A DNA stretch of 64,000 nt, taken from assembly GCF_030466405.1 (NCBI RefSeq), contig NZ_JAGGJF010000001.1:1-64000 (forward strand), read 5' to 3'. The position numbers were made by a program, and so were the translations under genes. Below the pieces are notes generated by a model. It had not been told where the DNA came from. It searched no databases and worked only from the letters and a program-made list of their open reading frames with translations. Below are positions 10,351-19,259 of the stretch, in pieces. Each line of letters opens with the position of its first letter. Positions within the stretch are counted from its first letter, which is position 1. The DNA comes from Pseudidiomarina terrestris (GTDB lineage: Bacteria > Pseudomonadota > Gammaproteobacteria > Enterobacterales > Alteromonadaceae).

Positions 10351-11562
10351 TTACTTGTATTTACGCATCACCAGAGTGGCATTGGTGCCACCAAAACCGA
10401 AGCTGTTCGACATCACTGTGGTCAGCTCTACCGGCTTCATTTCGGTGATAATGTTCATGCCCTCGGCGCCTGGGTCGAGGTTATCAACATTAATCGATGG
10501 CGCGACAAAACCATACTCTAACATTAACAATGAATAGATGGCTTCGTGAACACCAGCAGCACCTAAGGAGTGACCTGTCATTGCTTTGGTCGCACTGATC
10601 ATAGGTGTCTGCTCAGGGAAAACTTCCCGGATGGCTTCCAGCTCTTTGGTATCACCCACCGGCGTACTGGTGCCATGAGTGTTGAGGTAGTCGACAGGGG
10701 TATCCACAGTTTCCATCGCCATTTGCATGCAGCGGATCGCGCCTTCACCCGATGGAGCGACCATGTCGTAGCCATCTGAAGTCGCGCCGTAACCAACGAT
10801 TTCGCCGTAGATTTTGGCGCCGCGAGCCAGCGCTGTTTCAAGCTCTTCAATCACCACGATACCGCCACCGCCGGCGGGTACGAAACCATCGCGGTCAGTG
10901 TCGTAAGTACGCGACGCTTTACTCGGCGTATCGTTGTACTTAGTGCTCAATGCGCCCATGGCATCAAATTCCATGCCCAGCGTCCAGTGCAGCTCTTCAC
11001 CACCACCGGCAAAGACACGGTCTTGTTTACCCAGCTGAATCAGTTCCAGCGCATGACCGATACAATGTGCAGAGGTCGCGCAAGCAGAGCTGATGGAGTA
11101 GTTCACGCCTTTGATTTTAAAAGGTGTAGCAAGGCACGCAGAAGTGGTAGAGGCCATGCAGCGTGGGACCATGTAAGGGCCAACGCGCTTAACGCCTTTC
11201 TCACGCAAGGTATCCGCTGCAGCGACCTGATGCTCGCCAGAAGCGCCACCAGAACCCACTACCAGACCCGTACGCGGATTTGACACCTGCGACTCGTCCA
11301 GACCTGCATCCTCAACTGCTTGCGCCATAGCCATGTAGGCATAGGCTGCAGAGTCCCCCATAAAGCGTAACGCTTTACGGTCAATGTGGTCCGCTGGATT
11401 TGCACGGACGGGTCCCCAGACCTGACAACGCAAGCCCATATCGGCAAATTCTTGAGAATATTCAATACCTGAACGTCCGGCTTTCAGAGATTCAAGTACT
11501 TCTTTTTGGTTCACGCCGATACTCGACACGATGCCGATACCGGTTATCACTGCTCTTCTCAT
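10351..11562 (-). CDS. fabB: 3-oxoacyl-[acyl-carrier-protein] synthase I
   Basis: FabB condenses malonyl-ACP with acyl-ACP and is needed for unsaturated fatty-acid synthesis in gammaproteobacteria. The 403-residue protein has the full KAS triad: Cys in [14 protein letters not shown] (about 163), His in [12 protein letters not shown] (about 298) and His in [14 protein letters not shown] (about 333). A GGAAA precedes the ATG. It is transcribed alone, between the terminator on its downstream side and the divergent mnmC. Confidence 0.97.
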   Translation of the reverse strand: MRRAVITGIGIVSSIGVNQKEVLESLKAGRSGIEYSQEFADMGLRCQVWGPVRANPADHIDRKALRFMGDSAAYAYMAMAQAVEDAGLDESQVSNPRTGLVVGSGGASGEHQVAAADTLREKGVKRVGPYMVPRCMASTTSACLATPFKIKGVNYSISSACATSAHCIGHALELIQLGKQDRVFAGGGEELHWTLGMEFDAMGALSTKYNDTPSKASRTYDTDRDGFVPAGGGGIVVIEELETALARGAKIYGEIVGYGATSDGYDMVAPSGEGAIRCMQMAMETVDTPVDYLNTHGTSTPVGDTKELEAIREVFPEQTPMISATKAMTGHSLGAAGVHEAIYSLLMLEYGFVAPSINVDNLDPGAEGMNIITEMKPVELTTVMSNSFGFGGTNATLVMRKYK

Positions 11563-11612
11563 TCTAGTTTCCTGTCTTGCTGAGCGCAGGTGTATGTTAG
11601 CTTAGTTCTGCA

Positions 11613-11624
11613 AAAAAGTGGTCT
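11613..11624. promoter_or_regulatory. Candidate shared operator upstream of fabB
   Basis: AAAAAGTGGTCT is identical to the 12-mer upstream of accD at 5089-5100 and has the same orientation relative to the gene. It lies in the 134-base gap between divergent fabB and mnmC. Fatty-acid genes are commonly controlled by FadR, FabR or PsrA, but none of their consensus sites is clearly met. Confidence 0.3.
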
Positions 11625-11696
11625 GCTTTCCGCAATATTAAGTAAAAATTGTTACACTATTGCGTATTCTTCATCGTCGAAGTTCGAGATTACTCT

Positions 11697-13541
11697 GTGA
11701 CCAACCCTACTCACGCTCAAGTTACGTTTAATGAATTTGGTTTACCCGTTGCCACGGTATTCGATGACATCTACTTTAACAATGAAAACGGTCTCGCCGA
11801 AAGTAATTACGTCTTTATTCAGCATAATGATCTACTGACCCGCTGGCAACTTGAACGCGAACGGCCTTTTGTGATTGCTGAAAGTGGTTTTGGCACCGGC
11901 CTCAATCTGCTGGTCTGCTGGGAGCAGTTCCTGCAGCATGCCCCCGCCGACGCAACCTTACATTTTATCTCCTTCGAAAAGCATCCTTTAACGCCGGTCG
12001 ATCTGGCACGGGCGCTGGCCGCGTTTCCGCAGTTGAGCGAACCGGCGGCAGAGCTTATCGAGCTCTACCCTCCGGCAGAACCCGGCTGCCATCGTCGCCA
12101 TCTGGCCAATGGCAGGATTATTCTGGATCTGTGGATCGGTGATATTCACCAGCAGCTCCCGGCCTGGCTTCCTCATGCTGCGGACAGCGTTGACGCATGG
12201 TTTCTGGATGGCTTCGCGCCGGATAAAAATCCAGATATGTGGCAGCCAGAACTTTATGCGGCAATGGCCACCAGTTGTGTTGCCGGAGCCACCTTTGCCA
12301 CCTTTACCGCAGCGGGCAGTGTTCGTCGGGGCTTGCAGCAGGCTGGGTTTGAAGTCGCTAAAGTTAAAGGCTTCGGCCGTAAACGCGAGATGCTGTGCGG
12401 TCAGCTGCCCAAGGTTGCTGCGCGCCCGCAACCGCCGCAGACCGAAGCCGTAACTATTATCGGCGCCGGTATCGCCGCGGCCTGTGTCGCGCACGAGCTT
12501 AGCCAGGCAGGTGTCAGCACAGAAATCTTCAGCACTGCCGTTGCGGATGCCGCCTCCGGTAATCCACAAGGCGCGGTGTACCCCTTGCTGCATGCCGAGC
12601 GCAGTCCTCTGGCCGATTACTTCTGCATGGCCTTCGGCTATGCCACGGGCTTCTATCAGCAACAGACACCCGCGCTCTGGCACCCGGTTGGGGTGGTGCA
12701 GTTGGCCTACACGGACGCACGCCAGCAACGTTATAATAAAATTAGTCAGGATTCAGCGTCCGGAGGCCCGGGCTACGATACCGCCCTGGTTCGGGCACAA
12801 ACCAGCGCAGAGACTCAGCAACTTTGGCAAGCCCTACCTCCCTGCCCCAGTTTGTACTACCCCAGCGGCGGCTGGTTGTCGCCCAGACAGGTGGTGAGCC
12901 AGCTACTGGCCAATCATCTCGTACACCAAGGCGCCGTGCTGCAATGCATCAGCAGAAGTAGCGCTGCTGATGGCCAATGGCAACTGGAATTCGCCGACGG
13001 TCAGGTGGAGCACCGCTCGCGGGTGGTGCTGGCCTGCGGCGCCAATCTGAAACACTTGCTTGAACCCTTTGCTGTTAAGCTGCAGAACGTGCGGGGCCAG
13101 GTCACTCAGGTGAAAGCCAACGCGGTTTCAGCGGAGTGCCCTCTGGTGGTGTGTTACAAAGGCTATTTTACCCCTGCTGTTGCCGGCCTGCATTGTGTCG
13201 GGGCGACTTACGCGCGCGATAGCGAAGACCTCAGTACCCGCACAGCGGATGAACAGGAGAACCTTAGCAATTTGCAGGATAACCTGGCGCCCTTGCACTG
13301 GCCTCAAGAGCTTGAGCCGGTTGCCAACCGGGCCGCCATTCGTAACACCACCAGAGATCATTTACCGCTGGTAGGCGAGCTTGAAGAGGGGCTCTGGGTG
13401 CTCGGCGGACTGGGATCGCGTGGCTTTACCGCCGCGCCGTTGGCGGCAAATGCGCTCACCGCCGCATTATTGCAGCGGCCGTTGCCTTTGCCAGCACAGC
13501 TGTGGCAGCGTCTGCAGCCACAGCGTTTGCGTAATGAGTAA
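11697..13541 (+). CDS. mnmC: Bifunctional tRNA mnm5s2U biosynthesis protein MnmC
   Basis: MnmC completes 5-methylaminomethyl-2-thiouridine at the wobble base of several tRNAs. The FAD domain removes the carboxymethyl group and the methyltransferase domain adds the methyl. I chose the GTG at 11697 because it puts the FDDIYFNNENGL motif at the same distance from the N-terminus as in E. coli. The 614-residue protein has the SAM-binding ESGFGTGLNLL (about 61-71) in the N-terminal half and the FAD-binding TIIGAGIAAACVAHEL (about 253-268) in the C-terminal half. It is convergent with yfcL, as in E. coli. Confidence 0.95.
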   Translation: MTNPTHAQVTFNEFGLPVATVFDDIYFNNENGLAESNYVFIQHNDLLTRWQLERERPFVIAESGFGTGLNLLVCWEQFLQHAPADATLHFISFEKHPLTPVDLARALAAFPQLSEPAAELIELYPPAEPGCHRRHLANGRIILDLWIGDIHQQLPAWLPHAADSVDAWFLDGFAPDKNPDMWQPELYAAMATSCVAGATFATFTAAGSVRRGLQQAGFEVAKVKGFGRKREMLCGQLPKVAARPQPPQTEAVTIIGAGIAAACVAHELSQAGVSTEIFSTAVADAASGNPQGAVYPLLHAERSPLADYFCMAFGYATGFYQQQTPALWHPVGVVQLAYTDARQQRYNKISQDSASGGPGYDTALVRAQTSAETQQLWQALPPCPSLYYPSGGWLSPRQVVSQLLANHLVHQGAVLQCISRSSAADGQWQLEFADGQVEHRSRVVLACGANLKHLLEPFAVKLQNVRGQVTQVKANAVSAECPLVVCYKGYFTPAVAGLHCVGATYARDSEDLSTRTADEQENLSNLQDNLAPLHWPQELEPVANRAAIRNTTRDHLPLVGELEEGLWVLGGLGSRGFTAAPLAANALTAALLQRPLPLPAQLWQRLQPQRLRNE

Positions 13542-13548
13542 GCAGACG

Positions 13549-13827
13549 CTAACTCGCAGCCGTCTCTAACTTCGCCACCATATTAGCGATATGCTGTTGA
13601 TCTGCGGGGCTTAACTCGTGTTTGGTTTCGTCCAACGCTGCCTTAAGGCTTGGCAGTACTGCGGCAGGTTCAGCCCGGTCATGCAGTTCCAGCTGCGCCA
13701 CCACCAGATCAAAATGGCCTCGCAGATAACCACTGGCAAAAAGCTCGTCGTCATCACCATCGTGTACTGCCTGGTCAAAAACCTGCTCTAACTGCTCAAT
13801 AAACTGATCAAACTTCTCGTTCTGCAC
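13549..13827 (-). CDS. yfcL: YfcL family protein
   Basis: This 92-residue protein shares with E. coli YfcL the hallmark run DDELFASGYLRGH and the C-terminal ELSPADQQ motif, and it occupies the same place next to mnmC. The start codon is GTG (13825-13827) with GAGG six bases upstream. The protein is acidic and helical in appearance with no signal peptide or membrane segment. No biochemical function is established for the family. Confidence 0.88.
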   Translation of the reverse strand: MQNEKFDQFIEQLEQVFDQAVHDGDDDELFASGYLRGHFDLVVAQLELHDRAEPAAVLPSLKAALDETKHELSPADQQHIANMVAKLETAAS

Positions 13828-13830
13828 GTT

Positions 13831-13944
13831 CTACCTCACTAAAGCGCGTCTGTATGCTTCATCTTCACCGACGTCATGTTCATCAACATGCTCATCAAGA
13901 AATGGCGCGGCAGAATACCACAAAACCGAGGCTTTCTGGTACAC
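13831..13944 (-). CDS. Possible 37-residue ORF upstream of yfcL
   Basis: An open frame with a GTG start at 13944 and a TAG at 13831-13833 ends inside the ribosome binding site of yfcL on the same strand. The predicted peptide has a basic start and an acidic, helix-like second half (DEHVDEHDVGEDEAYRRAL). No ribosome binding site is evident at its GTG, and it overlaps the likely fldB promoter region. It may be a leader peptide or chance. Confidence 0.18.
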   Translation of the reverse strand: MYQKASVLWYSAAPFLDEHVDEHDVGEDEAYRRALVR

Positions 13945-13993
13945 TAGTGCAACGATTTATGCCACGCCAAGCTACGAGATAAAGGTTAGCGAC

Positions 13994-14518
13994 ATGACCG
14001 ACAAAATAGGCCTGTTTTACGGTTCCACCACCTGCTTTACAGAAATCGCAGCAGAAAAAATTCAAGCCCAGTTCCCGCCAGGACAGGTTGAGTTATTTAA
14101 TATCAAAGATGTCCCGCTTAAAGAAGCCGAGCAGTTCGACAACCTTATTTTCGGTCTTTCGACCTGGGATTTTGGCGAAATTCAGGAAGACTGGGAAAGC
14201 CGTTGGGACGAAATCAGCGAGCTGGACTTAGCGGGGAAAGTTGTCGCTCTCTTCGGTATGGGCGACCAGGTCGGCTACACCGACTGGTTTCAGGATGCCT
14301 TAGGCATGTTGCACGACGAGCTCGCCGCCAGTGGCGCAACCCGCATTGGCTTCTGGCCTAATCAGGGCTATGACTTTGCCGCCTCGAAAGCGTTGACGCC
14401 GGACGGTGAGTTTTTTGTCGGCCTGGCCCTTGATGAGGACACCCAGTATGACTTGAGCGAAGAGCGCATTCAGCAGTGGGTGGCGCAACTGCATCAAGAA
14501 TACGCGGAAGTTAGCTAG
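13994..14518 (+). CDS. fldB: Flavodoxin FldB
   Basis: A 174-residue FMN-binding electron carrier. The phosphate-binding loop is YGSTTCFTE (about 9-17), and the isoalloxazine-stacking Trp lies in STWDFGEIQEDWE (about 56-68), followed by GMGDQVGYTDWFQDALGMLHD. The match to E. coli FldB is closer than to FldA. FldB-type flavodoxins are linked to stress responses and to reductive activation reactions. AAAGG lies before the ATG. Its stop overlaps the convergent HIT gene stop in the four bases CTAG. Confidence 0.94.
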   Translation: MTDKIGLFYGSTTCFTEIAAEKIQAQFPPGQVELFNIKDVPLKEAEQFDNLIFGLSTWDFGEIQEDWESRWDEISELDLAGKVVALFGMGDQVGYTDWFQDALGMLHDELAASGATRIGFWPNQGYDFAASKALTPDGEFFVGLALDEDTQYDLSEERIQQWVAQLHQEYAEVS

Positions 14519-14967
14519 TCACTTTCACCCGTCAAACCGAGACGCTGGCGCCATACGGCACAGCGCTCTTGCGCATGTTGCCCGGTATGTCGTAGCGCAG
14601 CGGAATGTCCCCACACCGGACCGGGCCAGGCTGGGTCGCCAGGCTCGCGCAACAGCAAGTGGACATGCAACTGCGACACCACGTTCCCCAACGCCCCGAC
14701 GTTGAGCTTGGCCTGTGGCCGCCACTGCTTCAACTTCTGACTTACGTGCTGAATCTCGAGCGCCAGCTGTTGCTGCTGCGCGGCAGGTAAATCCAGGAAC
14801 TCCACCACGTCCGCAACCTTTGGCACCAGCACCAACCAGTCGTAGCGACTGTCATCGAATAACAGCACTTCCGATAACTGCATCGCCCCTAGTCGCAAAC
14901 AATCGTGCGCTAGCCGCTGATCCAGCACGAACGGGTTACTTTCACTGCCAGGTTTGTTATAACGCAT
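14515..14967 (-). CDS. HIT-domain nucleotide-binding protein
   Basis: A 150-residue histidine-triad family protein. The active site appears as QLHVHLLLRE (about 99-108), where Gln occupies the first triad position as in the bacterial subfamily with a QLHxH motif. A WPGPVWG motif follows, also typical of this subfamily. HIT proteins hydrolyse or transfer nucleotide monophosphates; the substrate here is unknown. It is divergent from the metalloprotease gene with only 38 bases between starts. Confidence 0.85.
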   Translation of the reverse strand: MRYNKPGSESNPFVLDQRLAHDCLRLGAMQLSEVLLFDDSRYDWLVLVPKVADVVEFLDLPAAQQQQLALEIQHVSQKLKQWRPQAKLNVGALGNVVSQLHVHLLLREPGDPAWPGPVWGHSAALRHTGQHAQERCAVWRQRLGLTGESD

Positions 14968-15005
14968 GGATGACCCATTTAAGTTTCTGTAATAAGGATA
15001 CCCTC

Positions 15006-17372
15006 ATGAAAAAGCTCATGTTGGCACTTGTGTTCTCAGTTATCAGCTGGTGTAGCTTCACCGCTCATGCTGAAGCCTTGCCACCGATCAGCGACTATAC
15101 GGCCGAAATGGAAGCGCACACTGGCTTCTTTACCTTCTATCATCAGCAGGACACCGGCCATTATTATCTGAAGATTCCCCGCAATGAACAACAGTTCATT
15201 TTTCAAACCAGCTTACCCTGGGGGCTTGGGTCTAACGATATTGGCCTGGACCGCGGTCAACTGGGCTCGACCCGCCTGGCCAGTTTCACCGTGCAGGGGA
15301 ATAAAGCCCTTCTCGTTCACCATAATACCTATTTCCGCGCCAGTTCAAGCAACGCCGCGGAACGTGCCAGCATCGATGAAGCCTTTGCCGACTCGGTGAT
15401 TGCGGGCTTTACCGTAGTGGCAGCGGATGAGCAGGCCGTCATCATTGATTACACGCCTTTTTTACTTAGTGATACCCATGGCGTGGTCGAGCGACTGGCG
15501 CAAACGCAGCAAGGCAGCTACAAAGTCGCCGCCGATCGCAGCGTCATTTACCCGGCCCGCAGTAAAGCTTTTCAGGACAATACCGAGCTCGAAGCGAAAG
15601 TCACCTTCAGCGGCCAGGGCAAAGGCGCTTACGTGCGTCAGGTTGCTCCTGATGCCGACCACCTGACCTTGCACCTGCATCATTCGTTTATCCGATTGCC
15701 AGATGAAAGTTACGCCACCCGCGAATTTCATCCGCAAAGCGGCTTCTGGGCAGAGGAACACCGGGACTACGCAGCGCCGCTGGGCGAGTCAATGGCGGTC
15801 AAGTACATCCCCCGCCACCGCTTAGCGAAAGGCGAAACCATTACCTATTACCTTGACCCAGGTGTACCTGAGCCGGTCCGTAGTGCATTGCTTGAAGGCG
15901 CACGCTGGTGGCAGGACGCCTTTGCCGCTGCCGGTCATCCGAATGGCTATGAGGTCAAAGAGTTACCTGCTGGCGCAGACCCGATGGACATCCGCTATAA
16001 CGTGATTCAGTGGGTCCACCGAGCTACGCGCGGCTGGTCTTATGGCTCGTCGGTCATCGACCCACGCACTGGTGAAATCTTAAAGGGGCACGTCACCCTC
16101 GGTTCGCTGCGAGTGCGTCAGGATATGCTGATTGCCCAGAGCTTACTGGCGCCCTATGCAGAGAACCTCAGCGAGGAACAACAGCAAGCGCTGGTTGCTG
16201 ACATTGAAGCAATGGCGCTGGCACGGATCCGTCAGTTATCTGCCCATGAAGTCGGTCACACCCTAGGCATCGCGCATAATTTTGCTGCCAGTGCCGATGA
16301 CCGCGCCTCAGTCATGGATTATCCGCACCCACTGATCAGTATTGCCACGGACACCGGCAACCTCACTCTGGCCAACGCTTATGCAGAAGGAATTGGTCTC
16401 TGGGATAAACAGGTTATTCGTTACGGCTATGGCGAAGGTGGTCGACAGCTGGCCCGCATCATTGCCGAGAACAAGGAGCTGGGCCTGAGCTTTATTTCAG
16501 ACCCCGACGCGCGGCCAGTTGGTGGTGCTCACCCTGATGCCCACTTATGGGACAATGGCAGCGACGCGGTTGCTGAACTTGAACGGGTACTGGCGGTGCG
16601 TCAGACCGCGCTGCAACAATTCGGCTTAGCGAATCTCAAAAGTGGAATGCCGGTCAGCGATCTACGCGCTATTCTTGTGCCAGCCTACCTGTTGCATCGC
16701 TACCAGACAGAAGCAGCGGTGAAAATGATAGCTGGCGAACACTATCGTTACGCGGTTAAAGGCGATGCCGAAGTCATTCGCCGTCCCGTCAATGCAGCCC
16801 AGCAACAACGAGCTCTTAAAGTTCTGGCGCAAACCTTTAGTGCCGAGCAACTGGCACTACCGGCCAGCGTCCGCGAGGTGTTGCTGCCGTTTGCCTACGG
16901 TAGTGGTAGCACACGTGAGAATTTCGCCGGCAACACCGGCCTTATTCCGGACCCAGAAACCATGGCCGCCAGTGCTGCGCGCTTTAGCTTACAGCTACTG
17001 CTGCACCCTGAGCGCCTTGAGCGTCTGGCCCAGCAGCATCAGCATAATCCGGAGCTGCCAGACGTGGCCGCAGTATTCGCTACCATTACCCGCACGGCCA
17101 TTACACCGGCCCGCAGTGGCGTTGCCACAACACTTGCTGAGCGCGTTGCTTTTGAAGCCTTAACGGCGGTAGCAGAGCTGTATCAACGACCGCTGAGTCC
17201 GGTGCTGAAAGGCCGGGTGTTACACTTTATTGAGAGTGAACAGCGCGCCTGGCAAGCAGCTTCGGATAGCGCCGCCCGCAGCTTAGCTCTGACCGCCATC
17301 AAGCAACTGATGGACGATGGCACATGGCCCCTCAAAGGCGCACCAGCACTGCCACCCGGTTCACCGATTTAA
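15006..17372 (+). CDS. Exported zinc-dependent metalloprotease (DUF5117/DUF4953 type)
   Basis: The 788-residue protein begins with a signal peptide (MKKLMLALVFSVISWCSFTAHA) and has AAGGA before the ATG at 15006; the frame is open further upstream but that extension runs antisense to the HIT gene. The zinc motif HEVGHTLGIAHN (about 415-426) is the extended HExxHxxGxxH metzincin form, with a Met-turn candidate in SVMDYPHP about 20 residues later. The arrangement matches large bacterial zinc-dependent metalloproteases carrying DUF5117 and DUF4953 regions, found in marine bacteria and Bacteroidetes. Probable periplasmic or secreted protein degradation; the substrate is unknown. Confidence 0.88.
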   Translation: MKKLMLALVFSVISWCSFTAHAEALPPISDYTAEMEAHTGFFTFYHQQDTGHYYLKIPRNEQQFIFQTSLPWGLGSNDIGLDRGQLGSTRLASFTVQGNKALLVHHNTYFRASSSNAAERASIDEAFADSVIAGFTVVAADEQAVIIDYTPFLLSDTHGVVERLAQTQQGSYKVAADRSVIYPARSKAFQDNTELEAKVTFSGQGKGAYVRQVAPDADHLTLHLHHSFIRLPDESYATREFHPQSGFWAEEHRDYAAPLGESMAVKYIPRHRLAKGETITYYLDPGVPEPVRSALLEGARWWQDAFAAAGHPNGYEVKELPAGADPMDIRYNVIQWVHRATRGWSYGSSVIDPRTGEILKGHVTLGSLRVRQDMLIAQSLLAPYAENLSEEQQQALVADIEAMALARIRQLSAHEVGHTLGIAHNFAASADDRASVMDYPHPLISIATDTGNLTLANAYAEGIGLWDKQVIRYGYGEGGRQLARIIAENKELGLSFISDPDARPVGGAHPDAHLWDNGSDAVAELERVLAVRQTALQQFGLANLKSGMPVSDLRAILVPAYLLHRYQTEAAVKMIAGEHYRYAVKGDAEVIRRPVNAAQQQRALKVLAQTFSAEQLALPASVREVLLPFAYGSGSTRENFAGNTGLIPDPETMAASAARFSLQLLLHPERLERLAQQHQHNPELPDVAAVFATITRTAITPARSGVATTLAERVAFEALTAVAELYQRPLSPVLKGRVLHFIESEQRAWQAASDSAARSLALTAIKQLMDDGTWPLKGAPALPPGSPI

Positions 17373-17398
17373 TGGCCTTCGGGTTGCTTTGACACAAA

Positions 17399-17430
17399 CA
17401 AAAACAGCGCCAGATGGCGCTGTTTTTGTT
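17399..17430. terminator. Bidirectional intrinsic terminator
   Basis: A perfect 8-base stem ACAGCGCC / GGCGCTGT with a short loop is flanked by A and T runs. It lies between the convergent metalloprotease and M28 peptidase genes and can serve both. Confidence 0.9.
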
Positions 17431-17449
17431 TAGCTGCTTTCACTACCAG

Positions 17450-19084
17450 TTAATCGAGGTCAGCAAAGAATGAATCCGGCAACCAGCGCGGGCGATCAGG
17501 GTCGTTAGCAATGGTTTTACCGATTTCATAATTAATATTGGTAAATACCACACCGGCCTGATAATTGATGGGTAAGCTGGTTTCATCGCTTGGGCGGTGA
17601 TAATGCTCAGCAAAAAACTGGCCCCATATTTCGCCGCCGTTCTCTTCTTCTCCTTTGGCGGTAAAGCCCGTCATCAGGAAGACCGCAGGCACACCTTTTT
17701 TAACAAAAGGATAGTGATCTGAACGGGTAAAGATGGCTTGCTCAGGCATAGGATCTTCGCTCAGCTCAATACCATATTGGCCCGCAGCTTCAGCAACCGA
17801 CTCACCTAAAGTTGAATGGGTTGAGCCAAAGGCGATGACGTCGGCAAAGTCATACAACAAGACCGGCATATCCAGATTCACATTGGCAACGATCTGTTGC
17901 AATGGCACCGTAGGGAAGTGGGCAAAGTAGTCCGCTCCTAACAAGCCGCGTTCCTCAGCAGTCACTGATAAGAATAAAATCGAACGCTTGGGTGCTTGTT
18001 CCGCCTCGACAAACATACGCGCAGTTTCCAGTAACACGCTTACGCCACTGGCGTTGTCCATCGCACCGTTGTTGATGTGATCATCCTGGCTAAGGTCCTG
18101 CGTCATGCCGATGTGATCGGAGTGCGCGGTGTACAGCACGAACTCATCTTTCAGGTCAGGATCACTACCTGGCAGGATCCCGGCCACGTTAGGGCTGCTG
18201 ATTTCTTCATGTTCAGACGCCCGGCTCATCGTCACTGCAACAGCAAGTTCGAAAGGCTTGGGTTGCTCTTCTTTTTCCAGTTGCGCGAAGATTTCATCAA
18301 GGCTAATTGCGGCATTGGCGAACAAAGGCTCCGCGGCCTGGTAATCAAGGTAAGCACTACCGACGATATTTTTGTAAGCCAGGTTTGGTTCACCATCGGG
18401 ACTCAACCAGGTCACACTGGGTGCGCGCTGATACATTGCACTGACCTTAAACGGCCGAACTTCTTCCCGCGCCGGTGTATGCAAGGAGATAACTCCAACC
18501 GCACCACGCTCCGCGGCAAAGCGAGTTTTGCTGCTATTCAGGTGCGCACCTTCTTCGCTCGGTAAATCAGCTGGGCGGCCACTTAACATGACCACAATTT
18601 TGCCATCAACATCGACATTGGCGTAATCATTAAGGCCAAACTCTTCTGAGACCAGACCGTAACCGACAAAGACGACAGGTGCTGTTACTTCACTTTTTTC
18701 GGCGTACGCACTGGGTCCCATCAGGAACTCTTTGCCGAATTCTAATTCAACTTGTTCCGCGCCCGTATCAACAATGAAGTTGGCACTTCCCTCTTTCAGA
18801 CTGCTACGGCGGAACTTAATCCGTTGGTAATAGGTACCATCGTCACCCGCAGGTTGAAGGCCCAGAGCTTTAAATTCCGAGACAATATACTGCGCGGCGA
18901 TTTCATGTCCCCGACTTCCCGTGTCGCGTCCTTCCAGCGCATCACTGGCCAAAAATTCCAGGTGCGCCTGCAGGGTTTTAGCATCAGCGCTGACGGCTGC
19001 ATGCGCGGGTGCAGCTGCTTGCTCGGTGCAGGCCAGCAGGCCCGTCGACAAGAGCGCTACACCCACTAACGTACGAATTCGCAT
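17450..19084 (-). CDS. M28 family zinc peptidase, lipoprotein
   Basis: The 544-residue protein starts with a lipoprotein signal (lipobox LLAC, Cys at about 19), so it is probably anchored in the outer or inner membrane. A PA-type insert occupies roughly 130-250. The M28 zinc site is visible as YTAHSDHIGM, DNASGVSVLLETARM, the catalytic Glu pair in TAEERGLLGADYF, NVNLDMP and SDHYPFVKKGVPAVF. These peptidases release N-terminal amino acids from peptides. It is one of four peptidases within 11 kb. Confidence 0.92.
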   Translation of the reverse strand: MRIRTLVGVALLSTGLLACTEQAAAPAHAAVSADAKTLQAHLEFLASDALEGRDTGSRGHEIAAQYIVSEFKALGLQPAGDDGTYYQRIKFRRSSLKEGSANFIVDTGAEQVELEFGKEFLMGPSAYAEKSEVTAPVVFVGYGLVSEEFGLNDYANVDVDGKIVVMLSGRPADLPSEEGAHLNSSKTRFAAERGAVGVISLHTPAREEVRPFKVSAMYQRAPSVTWLSPDGEPNLAYKNIVGSAYLDYQAAEPLFANAAISLDEIFAQLEKEEQPKPFELAVAVTMSRASEHEEISSPNVAGILPGSDPDLKDEFVLYTAHSDHIGMTQDLSQDDHINNGAMDNASGVSVLLETARMFVEAEQAPKRSILFLSVTAEERGLLGADYFAHFPTVPLQQIVANVNLDMPVLLYDFADVIAFGSTHSTLGESVAEAAGQYGIELSEDPMPEQAIFTRSDHYPFVKKGVPAVFLMTGFTAKGEEENGGEIWGQFFAEHYHRPSDETSLPINYQAGVVFTNINYEIGKTIANDPDRPRWLPDSFFADLD

Positions 19085-19186
19085 AAATCTTCCTATTTCA
19101 ACAGTCTAAAAAAATGATTCTAACCAAGCTCAACAGCAGAAACGAGTGAATGTTGCAAAGCTTTGTAATGGATTGTTTCAAAACCC

Positions 19187-19214
19187 TTGAACCTGTCTGA
19201 ATATGTTATATTAT
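19187..19214 (+). promoter_or_regulatory. Promoter of the zinc receptor gene
   Basis: TTGAAC (19187-19192) and TATTAT (19209-19214) are spaced by 16 bases. The -10 element lies inside the Zur palindrome, so repressor binding would block polymerase. Confidence 0.6.
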
Positions 19215-19219
19215 AACAT
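19203..19219. promoter_or_regulatory. Zur box
   Basis: ATGTTATATTATAACAT is a perfect 8-1-8 palindrome that matches the core of the enterobacterial Zur consensus (ATGTTATANTATAACAT). It lies 40 bases before the start of a receptor with histidine-rich loops. Zur with zinc would repress the gene. Confidence 0.88.
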
Positions 19220-19259
19220 TACATACGTTAGGGTAAAAACAACCTCCCAGGAGCACTTA

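Noticed and set aside
11988-12728. A 246-codon open frame on the minus strand
   Set aside because: It lies fully antisense to mnmC, has no recognisable domain, and its composition mirrors the mnmC codon pattern.
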